Shown here: positions 27,001-39,900 of the stretch, piece after piece
How the letters are laid out: every line of letters begins with the position of its first letter
Numbering within the stretch: position 1 is the stretch's first letter
NCBI GenBank assembly: GCA_035041965.1
Contig: JAPYMA010000176.1
Span: 1-64,000 of the forward strand
DNA: 64,000 bases
From: Anisakis pegreffii
Lineage: Eukaryota > Nematoda > Chromadorea > Rhabditida > Anisakidae
Direction of reading: 5' to 3'
Notes under the pieces: model-generated
Databases searched by the model: none
Told to the model about the DNA's origin: nothing
What the model saw: the letters and a program-made list of their open reading frames with translations, nothing else
Made by a program: the position numbers and the translations under genes

Positions 27001-30000
27001 GGGAAGTAGTGTAATGTCAAAGGAATGTTACAATGGAATGTGATTTCACCGCCATGTTTACTCATAGCGGTCTTTCGAGTGTTCTTTCAGTTGCGATGAC
27101 TTACAAGAATTTATTTATCTGTGAAGTGGCAAGCTTTAATCTTGAAACAAATCTCATCTTTACTGTAACGTAGGCACTATTGATGAACTCTGATCAAGTC
27201 CTATTACAATCCAATTTACAATCCAACATTTTCGTAAGTTTTGTTAATGAAAGCAACAATTAGAAGCGATCATGAGTGGCGTAAATACTCCTGTCATCAC
27301 CCTACCTCGTTCATTCATTTACCTTTTCGATTGATTAGAACCTACCGATTAAGATCCAGCCTCAGCCTCAAAATCCAGCGATCTTCTTAGAACGTGCTTC
27401 CATTCAGCTGTCCTTGATCGCATGTCTCGGAGCAATTCGCATGTGGAACTAATCGCAGAATTGTTCTATCGCAACTAAGTCTTTCCTCCCGAAAAAATCC
27501 AGACGAACTATTACTTCGTCGCCAAACTCGATGTAGACTGCAGTAGACTCTTGTCTGCCTCATTATGACCAGATTTCGAGTGTCGCTGAAGAATAACTGA
27601 ACAAGTCCGAATGTTTCAAGTCCTTTGAAGATAATAACAAAACAAAGACAAAACAGAGCAAGTATAAGTTCGTCTTCGCTCCTTGCATAAGTTTCAAGTC
27701 CTTTGAACTTATCAATGATTCAGCTGGATTTTGCTGCGCTAAGCATCCTGGAGGACAACGACTGGTAACACAACAGTACTTGAACTGAACAATTGAATTT
27801 GTTTTCCAGTCTCTCAGTATCGCCTGCATTGATCGCCCAGTATCGTTTTTCATTCAATTCAATTCGTTATGTCCATTTAGTTTTCATTCGTCTCGTCCAT
27901 GCCTCACATTTTTTTGCTTTCAGCACTATTTCATTCGTGAAGAGTCGAGAGAAGTTTCCGTTTGAGATGTTTTCCATCCGAGAAACTAAGAAAGCCTCAT
28001 CACTGTTACTCTCTCCTCATTTTCAGTATGCCGCCAGTCGTCGTTGTACTTTCGATAAGTCCTTTGAAACAGTTTGCAAAATCTAATCGCTCTAAAAGAT
28101 TAAATTTGCAAAATTTCATCAAAATACACCAATAATACGCATCACTTGCACTGATTCAATCTTATGCCAGCTACTCTGATTTGATTGTATAACTCAATCA
28201 AATCAGAGCCAAATACTTCCTATGTTGAGACCAAAGTACTGGTTCTTGCTGAACGAACGAACGAACAACATTAAACTGTCAAGAGCCTACAGATATCTCT
28301 GATAATGGATGATTCAGCCAACTTGGCTAATGTTAGATATGATAAAGCATTTAATCTGTCACTGATAACAGTCCGTATTTCTTGGTTTATTTACGATAAA
28401 TACGATGAAAACAAGTGAAATGACTCATAAAAATGATTCATTCACATATGAAACAATGCAAAGTACTCGTCAATGATAGCTGATATTTATGAGAATACTC
28501 TCAGGTGTTTTGTTTGCTCAGCACATTCATCGGCGTTTTCTTCCACATTGTTTACTCAGATTTCGATTGTATTTTGCAGAATTGATCTCTGAATAATAGT
28601 ATAGTATCTTGTGGCGAGTCTCATGGACGGACAAAAGGAATGCTTGAAAACGTCTAAACTCATTATCCATATATAGTTTAACGACTCATTTCCAGTGTGT
28701 TCACCTGAATTGACAACAATATGCGTTCACACCTAACGATGTATGTGCATGAAAACATTTCCCAAGACACTCTCACCCTCAGTTGCTAATTTTCATTTAT
28801 ACGCTCAGATCCAACTGATAAATACAAATGAAAGCAACTGCATTCGTTATGAATCATTCGTAAGTCATTTACGCCGCTTAAAAGTACGATCTCGATGTGT
28901 TTCCATTTATTTTCAAGTTCACCTTGTTTCCTTGGTGTTATTCATAGCTGGTGCCGCTGAACATTGTACATATTGAAAACATTACGGTGGTCTTATTTCC
29001 ACAAAATATCCGTTATCCGCATTGCTACCATTTGATTGAGATAGTCGTGCTCAAATTTGAAACATAACTTTGGAAATCTCTTCGTTTGTCCTTTCGAGAA
29101 ACGCCCGTATCTATTAATCAATCAATATTTGAAAAATATCCTCCGTTATCTGCTATGTATCATTGGTGAACTTTGATACCAGTTACTGGAATGGTTTTTA
29201 CACAGCTCTGCTGCAAATCACCACAGATATTTTATGAATCAGAATGGAACCGTTAGTACTGTTACGAGCACCGCTCTATTATTTCCAGAGTGTATTGCTG
29301 GACAAGTTATCGAACTTTGTTTTAAAATCACTGATATAATCTTCAGTACATAGCATAGTTGGAACTCATCTACCTGAATTGCTGCTTAAGTTAACTTACT
29401 TATTTTCATTGCTGTTCGAAGCCGCTTAATCTAGTCGTGCTCGTTTGTTTGCTTGTTTGGATGAGGCTCGTGGAACCAACCAGTTTCCTAGCTGATGAGT
29501 ACGAATCTAGTTCGACGTTAATCTGTCTCAATGAGCTCTACTTTGCTCATTCCACACATTCTTAAGCCAAGTAAGCGTAAGGCTCTCACCAAAAAAAAAG
29601 CTTCTGCGTTTCTTCAGTACAGTCATCAGAAGCACTCAGGATCGCTTCATTAACTTCATAAATTCTCCGTTTTATGCGAAACAATTAAACCGCAGCTATT
29701 GATTTCAATACTATACATCCACCCAATTTCCACTCATATCTATCAACATTTCGCGTGATTGTGCTGCCGACTCAAAATGTCACTTTATCGTGTTTCAATT
29801 CATAACGAGGCATTAGTTTTTGAAAAGATAATCGCCTATTATTATGTTGAAATATGGGAATCATTTCTCAGTTTTGAGTCTTAAATATGATGAAAATGAA
29901 TGCATTGTTTCATAGTATCCACGTTTCCATGTTGCCATTTCGCGTCGCTCTATGAAAGGACGGATGAACGAATCTTTTTTTTTTGTAAAAGAGTTTAAAT

Positions 30001-32855
30001 GATGAAAAATGGGAGGGATTTGGGCGAATAATAGCGAATCTAGTTAGATGCGATGCGATGCCATTGAAGGATGTTAATGATGAGGGAGGAGGAGTGATTT
30101 GAATGAGTGAATGAAGAACAATTAAAGGATGTGATATTCAGATTAGTTGTGTGCAGATCAGGGTGAAGAACAGCTGATGGACCTGCTGGATCTTCACTAT
30201 TATCTGCACAGAGTGTTCTCGACGATACGGCAGTTCGAGCAACTGCGTTGTCGCATGACGAGACTCGTTATGATCTCTGCTTTTCAGATCAAATCACTTC
30301 AGAGCGTTTCTTTATTCCGAATTTCATCTAGCAGATTTCGGATACGAAGCTCATCTATTCATTCGTTTATTTAATCAGCAAATCCAACTCATTACGGATT
30401 TATGCCTCTCTATTATCACCATATCACTAATATCACATTCTTTCTTCCTTGGCATTCTTCTTTGCCCGCAACTAATGATACCACCGGCACACTTAACAGC
30501 AATTGAGTATCCACCTTAACAGTCGGGTTCACTTTTCATTTTGTGGTCACCTTTTCGCCCCTTCATTAAGACTGCGCCCGTTGGGTATCATTTCTGTTGT
30601 CTTCATGAAATTCTAAGTTGGATTATCGAATCGAAACCAAAATTTCACCCACTGAACGTGACCGACTCTCAGCGATCATCACTCGGAAACGCAATAAATT
30701 CGTCATAGGTTTGCACTCTAATAGCATTTGCATTAGCTTATTTTTGTTGCTGGCTAATCAAGTTTCACAATTGTAGTTTGAAACGGTACTTTTTTTGAAG
30801 TGTTGATTATTGATTATGTTTTTGTTGTTCTGCTGTGACTGAGTGAATGAAACGATCAGATCAAAGCAGTTTTTGAGGGATTTGAGGATATCATTTTCGG
30901 AAATCATTTTGTTTTGTTCGTAGAGTAATTGTAGTAGTTAGATGTTGTTATAATTGCTTTCATTTGTTTGCTTAGAATCAGTATCATTTCCTCATATAAG
31001 CGACGACACGCACAACGATATTGATGATAGTTTTTGAACGACGAAACAGAAAAACGCCTGAACTTTATGTATGCGTCAGCTAACAATAAGAAAAATATTC
31101 ACTCTTTTGTTTTGTGCAATGGATGTTCGAAGCTCCTATAAATAACGAAAGCATTCAGTTCAATTAAACAACTTATTCTTCAGTCGAATCCACCAACCAC
31201 AAACTTCATTCCATTCAAGCCATCCACCACTCTTATTATTATTATTCGCACTTTTCAGTGCTACTCTCGTCTATCTTTTATCATTATCATTGTTATCAAC
31301 CTCATTCTCATTGTGAATGCTATTCTCATCGTCATGATGATCAATACTAGTGGCTGAAGCAGGCAGGTAACTTATTCATTCATTCGATGTGTGGGATCTT
31401 ATCTTATCGTCACTTTACACCTCCTTAATTTTCTCATCTTTTGAACAATCCGTTAATCTTTCTTGATTCTGCAACTCCAGTATATCATATGGCGAATGTT
31501 CATGGCATATTTTCTCGTTAGATATTTTCCGAAATCAGCTGATTTTAAAACTGCAATGCATGGGATTGCTTGGAGAGGATTTTTCTATGTCCTTTAAGAA
31601 ATGATCATAAACGCTTCAAAACAACATTTATGCGTTTGTCTGCCCATTAAACGTCTCGAATGAATGTTTTTCTGACATCACAATTCTTGAGTTATGGGCT
31701 TGTTTGCTTTACTTGGAATGAATCAGTGTCTGGTGTAGTTTGTACATATTTGAGACGTTCAATTGCATCATTCCAAATTCAATCGCATCAAGTTTCATCG
31801 AGAAAGTTTTTCTTTCCAATAAATTTCTGGCTTTTCGACCGGTTGTTATGCGGTTTTTTGAAGTAACTTCAAAAAGAAACTTATTTTGTAGAATTGATCG
31901 AAACACTTTGATCTATCACACAAATATTCCATTAAAGAAGAACATGTTTCATTGATAAATAACATAATGCCAAATCCTTTTTTTCTGTCTCATTTTTTCA
32001 CTGCCATTACAGTATGACGGGTTGTCATTAAGGTGTCATTATGCTCATTAATATTATTGCTCGTTTATGTTCACAACACCACTATGTGTCATTTTCGGCC
32101 GCCTGAACAAAAGCTAAATTGCCCACACAATAGAGATGATGATTTAGGAAGAATTTCCGATGAAGAGAGTTTCCTGGTTCATTTTCAATGGGCGTGCAGC
32201 TCGATCGATGCTCCTCGTTGCGCCATTGTGGTCTCATTATGAAAACAAATATAAACCCGAAACCCCAAAAGAGTGCTCCGCTCATTTTGAAGCATTTCAT
32301 AAAAAGACAATTTGTATATTCATGAGATGCACTCACTGCAGCACCATATGATGTAAGTGAATCAATGCAGCAACCACAACAGCAACAGGTTTTGCTGCTG
32401 TTTTGTCTAGCAAGCACATTTTGAAACAGATTCGTGGCGGTGGCCAATAGTGTACGGCGAATGGGCCAAATAATTTTCAAAGAAGAACGAGCACACGCTC
32501 GAAGAGTCCAATTAAGAATGCATTTAAACCATGCTGCCACTCACTCACTTCTTTCCTTCTTCACTTTCAATGAAAGAACTCATCAACAATTTTGTGTCAT
32601 CGATTGCATTCGTTGGAGAATTCAGCGAAAATTACAGGCAAGAAAACTTCCAGAAAAGCACAAAAAAACTAGTGCACATTTCTATCTTCCATTCAGACGT
32701 TGACTTATAGACGACTATCTCTGGCGCTGCAATTATTTGAGTCTGCCGAAAAAACTTTGCACTCAAATTACACTTGATAAAGTCATCAACCAATGTGAAC
32801 TTTTCGTCAGTAATAAAGTCATCAAGAAAGGATCGATCTTAAGATATCGTGACAG

Positions 32856-33030
32856 ATCTCATGACAGCGGCGGAATGCTCCAAATTTTGGTCAGCAAACT
32901 GATGATTGATGTCTTTGTCGGTCGTCGGTGTTTTTGAACATCGAAAATCGCTCCATTTCACAAAAATTTTTTAAAATAATTTTCCTTCTTGCAAAACTTA
33001 CATCACCTATCATTTGTCATATTTAAGCAT
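32856..33030 (+). repeat. Dispersed repeat, copy 1 of a direct pair
   Basis: It shares ATCTCATGACAGCGGCG at the start, TTTGTCGGTCGTCGGTGTTT in the middle and CATCACCTATCATTTGTCA near the end with 34323-34504, in the same orientation about 1.47 kb away. No target duplication or terminal inverted repeat was recognised. Confidence 0.9.
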
Positions 33031-34038
33031 AGTGAAAGGGCAAACGCCTTCAACAAGGCTGCTAGTAAGCTGCTGAAGAAGAAAGCTTTAAAAGCAATCA
33101 GTAGAAGATTGTTTGAACACTTTAACTCTACTAGAATCACCCATATTTTTATACTAATCGTAAGGTTCTACTGGAAGTGACATTGTTAAGTATCATTCAT
33201 CGTTAAGAAATGGAATATTTAAAGCTATATTTTAAGCTTGACAACCACGTGAACTCACCACAGCAACCGAGTGATGATGCGAATAGGAAAACAGCCACAT
33301 GAAAATAGCACTGAAATGAGCACAAGAAGCACATTCCAAAATGAAACATTTTCAGTGAAACGTTCGAGTGAAGTGACGAATACTCAAAGCAATACACTCT
33401 TTGAAAATACATGAATCAATCATGTCTATTTACATGTATATCCGCAATCCGGCTGCTGCTTGTATTCATCCACTTAGTGGTGTTTCTGAGGATAAATACG
33501 ATATTGTTGCAGTTGTCTGATATTTCCCTGCTGAAATCACTATCACTAAGAATATTTTTACTTCTCCTTTCGAGTTTTCATGTTGTCCAAGCGTGAGAGC
33601 ACCAGCACATTCAATAATTCATAATGCCTATCTTAGTCGAAAAATTTTCAGAGCTTTTTTCATATTGCATTGTCATGCGGCTGAATTGAGAGGAGCAGTT
33701 GAGCAGCGAAAGCGAAATGATTTCTTAAACGAATACAACATCAAAAAACATCATCAACGTTTGATATGCTATTATTACTGCTGAGTAAAATTATTTCGGC
33801 GAAAGATTTTTTGATTCGTTTGTTTGCAAGAGAAATGTGGTTGGAGTTCATAGGATCATTTCGGAGCATATCATTGGAGCGCTCATTCATCAACTGAACT
33901 TTTTGAACAAGCCAACGGTACCATCAACGGGATGGAAAGTTTTCAGATCTGGAATGTTTTCACTGATTGATATTCTTTCTCGTCAATGACGCAGTCAGCA
34001 GCATTTCACCGGCAGTAATATCAACCAATTTAAACAGC

Positions 34039-34059
34039 AATAATAATAATAATAATAAT
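34039..34059 (+). repeat. (AAT)7 microsatellite
   Basis: Seven uninterrupted AAT units. Confidence 0.9.
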
Positions 34060-34322
34060 GGAGTGAAAAACTCGATTTTTATAGCAGCATATTCACAGAA
34101 ATAAAATAAACTACTTGAATGATTGCGGCATTATCAAATAAGAAGAAAGAAAACAAAACTTGAAAAGTGCCGAAACGATGCCGCAATAAATTGCGGTATT
34201 TTGAATGTTACCAAGAATGTTGATAGCCACCATAGCATAACTTCAGTTGACGATATGGGATTTCACGTTTTAATGTTGTTGACTTAATATGGCTCAAACA
34301 ATTTATTGCCCTCTGACGTCAA

Positions 34323-34504
34323 ATCTCATGACAGCGGCGTAATCCTCTAAATTTCGATCGTTTTAATCGGCAAACTGATAATTGATGTGTTTGTCGGTCG
34401 TCGGTGTTTTTGAACATCGAAAATCGCTGCATTTCAGAAATTTTTTAAAACAACTTTCCTTCTTACAAAACTTGCATCACCTATCATTTGTCACATTCGA
34501 GCAT
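34323..34504 (+). repeat. Dispersed repeat, copy 2 of a direct pair
   Basis: Second copy of the 32856-33030 repeat, with scattered substitutions and a few small insertions. Between the copies lies about 1.3 kb of sequence with no gene seen. Confidence 0.9.
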
Positions 34505-36931
34505 CCAACCGTTAAATGAAATTCTTCACAAAATAATCCCATGAGATGCGTAGATGCTGAAAACACCGCAAAAATTCGCAAACTCTAGCGATTTATGCTT
34601 GCTGCTTGTTCACTCACCAAAAAACTCGTTGCTCCCTCCCGAAATGGATTGTGAAATGAAGTGAAGTGAAGTGAAAGTCTCTACTATGAATCAAATGCGT
34701 AATGAAAGGCGGAGCAGGAACTAAATGAACAAACCAAGAATGTGAATGAATGGTGCTACGACCGATGAGTCTTCTTATTGATAGCAGCAGCAGCTCATTT
34801 TCACGAAAATAGGTGCGAACATGCTCTTGAAGAGGATCGTTTCAGCCGTTTTAGCCAGCAACAGCAGCCTAAGCCTTTTGTGTGTTATGCATTTCTCTCT
34901 GTATCCATGTGTGTATCAGTTTGTGATTGAATGAATGAATAGCATTGTTTTAGAATATTACATTATCGAGAACAGAATATCACATTGTGCACTTATCATC
35001 ATATTCAGCTTAAAACCACCAATCTGATGCCCAAACCATCTCATTCGCTCACTAACTTATCTCAGTTTCATGCATTTTTGTTCCACTGCATCGATGTTAT
35101 GCCATTTCAAAATACAGAAGAAGGCGATCATTCTATTATGTGATTGCGTGCGAATGTGAAGTTTGCAAAAGTAGGAATCAACTACGCAGTTTTCGCGCTG
35201 TTGATAATGGAAACAAATCTCAAGGAATCATTTGACAGATGGATTGATGAGATCGATTCATGAGACTGAAATTAGGAATATGCCCACTGAACTAATTTAC
35301 ACCCAATTGTGCTTGTAATATTCAGATGTGAAGTCAAGCGAATTTATTTCCAGGCTTTTCCGTGCTCAGGTATGCGCAATGTTTTCCATCCAGATATCAT
35401 TTTCTCCTATCGCCTAATGCTATCCACCTAACGATCTGGAGTTTCCTCACGTAGATGGTCCTATGTGACAGACCGCTATCCTCTCCCCGCTTTCCAACCA
35501 ATCTACTTTTAGGCAATCTATTACAAGGAATGATCTGTCGACCAAGATTTTCCAGCAATATCAAAATAAATTTTCATTCCTTGATGAAATATGCACTTCG
35601 AGAACAGCATCAAATAGCTGTGAATAAATTTGACAACTCGAGCGAATCACTTTCATTGTGTGAATTAAATTTTCAGAAATAAATCATTCTGAATCAATTC
35701 TAAAACCGACTCTCTTCGTACCGCATCCAATGCGCTCGAATTTTTATCCACTAGACATTTCGACTTTATGAGAGCCATTAATATGATATATGTTAGATTC
35801 TCCGCAAAACAATCTTTCTACCACCATTGTGTCGTCGGTTGTTTGCTCATGTTGATGCTTCTGAACAAAATAATAGACACTCAAAATAATCGAAAACCAA
35901 ACTTCGAAAAATTTTTTCCGTTTCAATTTTTAAAGTTTTCCATTTAAATTCTCGGAAGAAATCGAGTCAGCACTTGTTTATATACTTGTTTATATCCACC
36001 CATTTCAATTTTTACATTTTTAATTTGATTTTTTTAAATTTCTAAATGAATTAAATCAATTAAGCGCCAGCTTTCGTGTAGCTGTGTCGATATCTGTGGA
36101 GATAAAAATTTGATAAGATACGATCGTTTAGACACATACAAACACCCAAACACACACACACGCATTTGTTGAAAGCATCGAGCGCCTCATCATCATATAT
36201 ATCCTCATCATTATTCCAGCTAATGCTGTTCAGTTCAGTGTTTCGTCTAACAGCTATTTTCCTTCTCGGCTAAATGATAGTAATTTAATTGAAAATATCT
36301 ATTGGAAATTTGATTGCGCTCTTGGAAAGTACTCTTGCCGAGATGATTCGTTCCTCTCATCCATCACACGCCTGGCACTACTCAATTGAACTCACTTTTC
36401 TATCTCCTCATTGTTACCACTCGCCCGGTTGGCCTGATTTTAATTTCCCATTTGAACAACAAAGTTAATTTTGCTGATTCGATGACATCACTAATAACGA
36501 AGGCAATTCGTCGCATCAATAATCATGGAAACGTTCTGCTATTAACATATGATTTCAATAAACAATCACTCCAACTTAATCATGCATAAATATGAGCGCT
36601 CATCGATTCGGGATAATTTTTCGAATGAATTCACCGTCAAATCATCCTCAAAATAGAAGGCGATCCAGAAGGGAATTGCCTTTGAATGTTCTCCAGCAGT
36701 GATACTTGATCTGTAGCAATCTTACATTATGATCGAGAGTGATCGGTTTACGTGATCGTTTTGTATTTCTTACGCTCTACGAACACCTTTATGTTTATCG
36801 CATTTGTCATTTGTTTGTTATCGTTCGAATCGCGATCTATCGAATCACCTCATCGCATATGTCAATTATTATGAATATCGCTATCAAACAGTAAACTAAT
36901 AACAGTAATTTTTGATGCGTTCAAGGACGTG

Positions 36932-39900
36932 ATGTCAACCAACAGAAAGGTGTCTTTGTTCAACAGGTGGAAACAACAGAATACACATGAGAATCTGGAA
37001 GGTGTCAGTGAAGAGGAAGCGATTGAATATCGAGAAGCATTCAGGTTATTCGATAAGGTTAGTTATAAATTCATTCACTCACATTCACATCCAACAACAT
37101 CATAATTATTTCACAATTATGAAACGGAAAATGCTTCATTCATCTCATCTAAACTGTGAAATACTGCTGCTGTTGCTGCTACTGCCTGATCAAAGTGCTG
37201 GAATTGCATTACTAAAAGTTTCATTTCTTAGTCGCATGTGGTTGATTTATTAAACGATATTGACTAAAGAATTTATTAGTGGTTGATTTTTTGCCTATGT
37301 GAAGTTTTGAAAATGATGTGAGAACTGATGAGTGATAGCTGCTTTTCAGCCGTCACCAAAACTTTTCTGTTAGTTCTTGTGGCTTCAATCATTTTCGTCA
37401 AAACTCGTCTGAATGCTAAACGTTCATCATTGACAGCCAATAATCTCGAATGGATCTATTTGTTTGTTTGTTTTTTTTTGCGGTTTTGCGGAAAATATCT
37501 CAACTTCTAAACTGTCGTCATGGTGAGTGAACGAATGTTGCATTTGGGATGTTGTTGATTGAATTGTTTCATGCTCGTTGATGAGTTAGTTGTGCGCATA
37601 CGAGGAGGGAGGGTGTTTGCATTGGAAAACTGACGTGAACCAGAAAACATTCTCAAATTGTAAAATAATTTAGCAAAGTTCTTGAGAACTCCTCAAATTG
37701 AACTAGAACGTTCTCGTGAACTAGCACGTCGAAATTATGCAGCTGACTGATATGCTTGCGATGGAATCCGCCTCAGTCCTATGACGTCTCAGGACAAAAG
37801 TGCATTATCCAGCGAACTCATGAATGAGAATGATCACGAGGCAAGAAAGCACATGTTTCCTTTAGCAAGCAATCGAATCGCTTGTGATTTAGTGCCGAAT
37901 ACGATGAAATCAGTTGACTGCTTTCTATTCATTGTCGAATTGGAGTTGTTTATGTGAGATTCGTTCATTTAATGATGTACATCAACTTCTTCACTAATTG
38001 ACTGACATCGCCACTAACATTTTTATGTTAAAAAAGTTGAATTGAATGGATGAAATGCTATCATTTTGCTCCGCCACATTTGATTCAATTAGTATTAGCA
38101 ACAAACAAATTTGGTTAGGGGCATAATTGACCAGAATGTTTCTCATTTTAAGTTCTCCGCCTTCGCGTATCATCAATCATAAGTGGTGAAAATGTTATTA
38201 GGTGACATAAATAAGTTGTTTCGTCCATTTTCTTTTTTTTGTTCGATATTTTCCGGCTGTTTCATAGCTGGATAGAGTCATAAATAATGCGAACTTAGGG
38301 AAATAAGCAAACTAAACGCAATAATAAACGAAGAGAAAACAACTTTTGAACATGGAACACAGTGTTATCGATGTTGCTGTAATCGATCTTCGTGAACGAT
38401 ACGATTTGAAAAAGTCGAATTTCTTGTTGTCATGTTCTATGCAGAGCAAATCGGAGCCTGGTTGTGATAAGCTGATTACGAAACGTGGCTGGCCTATCAC
38501 TGCCAGTAGTGATAACATTGAAAATCTATAGATCGAATAAACAAGCATTCAATTGATTGCCTACGTTCTCTTAGAATATTCTGCGATTTTCTTTATCCTC
38601 CTCTTTTTCACACCAAAGAACGAGTTCAGAACCACAAATCAGTTCGTTCCGATCTGAGCGATTGTTCAGCGTGGAGCCAGCAGTCACAAAAACTTTGATA
38701 GAATATTGAAGGATGTTTCTTAAGAAGTAAGAATGATGTTTCCAAGAAGAAAGACTCAAGCCAATTGGATAATTTATAGTTTTTGCTTGGATCTTGTTGT
38801 TTTTATAATTATATCCGCTATAGTCCTCAACGGTCTTTGTTTGTGTGAATCTTTCAAAATTGCCCACTTGAGATCGCATTAAATAAACGGATTCAGTCTC
38901 GAAAACTGGCATATCTCATTCGTAATGATCAATCAGATCAGTACTGATTGATGAAAGCTGATCAACTGATTGATTCATTAACATTTCAGCCGGCTAACAT
39001 CAATTAAGATAATCACTTCGTTGTAATATTAATCGAGTTTATTTCACAGTAACGGTAATGAGCAGATGACGGTGAATTGCTGATTCAAAAAAAAGTTACA
39101 CATCGAGAGTGGTCCCATAGATCTAATAGATCCTCCGGATTCTAATGCTTCATCGCATTGCCTACATATATCTCTTATCAACATAACACGCGAACTTTCG
39201 CACGCTTCAGAAACGTGTTGAAGAGCAAGGTAGTAAAATGAACGCTTAATTGCATTTGTAATTAATATTATCTCACTCTCATCGAACCCCCGCAGTGCCT
39301 CTAGACATTATGAACATCAGTTGATATCAAGTAACGAGCACCATCTCTGTGACCAGCTGAGGCTATCCAATTACCTACCTACCTCACAATTGACCGAGTT
39401 AAACAATTATCTGAAGTGATACTAACACAGCAATGAGCCTGAGTTGCTTGACAAGCCTGGAAGCTATCTAGAAGTCTCAAATGAACTCCGCGAACGCAGT
39501 TAACGGATTCAGTTTCAAGTTTATTGGTTGAATGAATCAGAGGCCTTTCATCCTCTCTTGTTCATGTGTTGGTTGCTTGTCGGATTGTTTGTTGATATGT
39601 GCTGTCTTAATTGATGAACAAATGAGAAGTGAAACTCAATACTTGCGGCGTTCTGCTGTGTGAAATTTATAGCTTGTATTGGAAGAGTGGCTGATCGCTT
39701 CAACTTTAGCAAAAATAATCACTGAGTATATCCGGAGAAAAACTGAACAGGGGCGATAGCACGCGAACTGAGCTGAGACAATAAATTTCGTCTTTTCTTC
39801 CAGCAGCAATTGGGAAGTTCCGGTGATAGCACAGTGAAATACATTAAAAACGATAGTTGCGGTTACAGTTGAACATAAGCAGCTCATAACGACCATGAGC

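Larger units (their letters stand above)
14462..36931. other. 22-kb gene-poor region between the PLOD and first calmodulin-like genes
   Basis: The flanking genes are transcribed outward, so both promoters should lie here. ORFs are short (mostly under 125 codons), overlap on both strands, and show no domain or matching splice context that I recognise. Sequence structure seen: a 38-bp imperfect hairpin at 19874-19911, an (ATTC)n tract near 23495-23517, a perfect palindrome at 24050-24095, a direct repeat at 32856-33030 and 34323-34504, and an (AAT)7 tract at 34039-34059. Small genes split into short exons, or non-coding RNAs, could be missed by eye. Confidence 0.5.

Noticed and set aside
32082..32540. 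152-codon minus-strand ORF with a CCCCGCC run
   Set aside because: The cysteines come from a CAGCAACAACAG-type low-complexity stretch. There is no signal peptide, no family match, and overlapping ORFs lie on the other strand.
38352..38531. 59-codon plus-strand ORF ([10 protein letters not shown]...) inside intron 1 of the calmodulin-like gene
   Set aside because: An open frame of this length occurs by chance here. An ORF on the opposite strand covers the same bases and no domain is visible.
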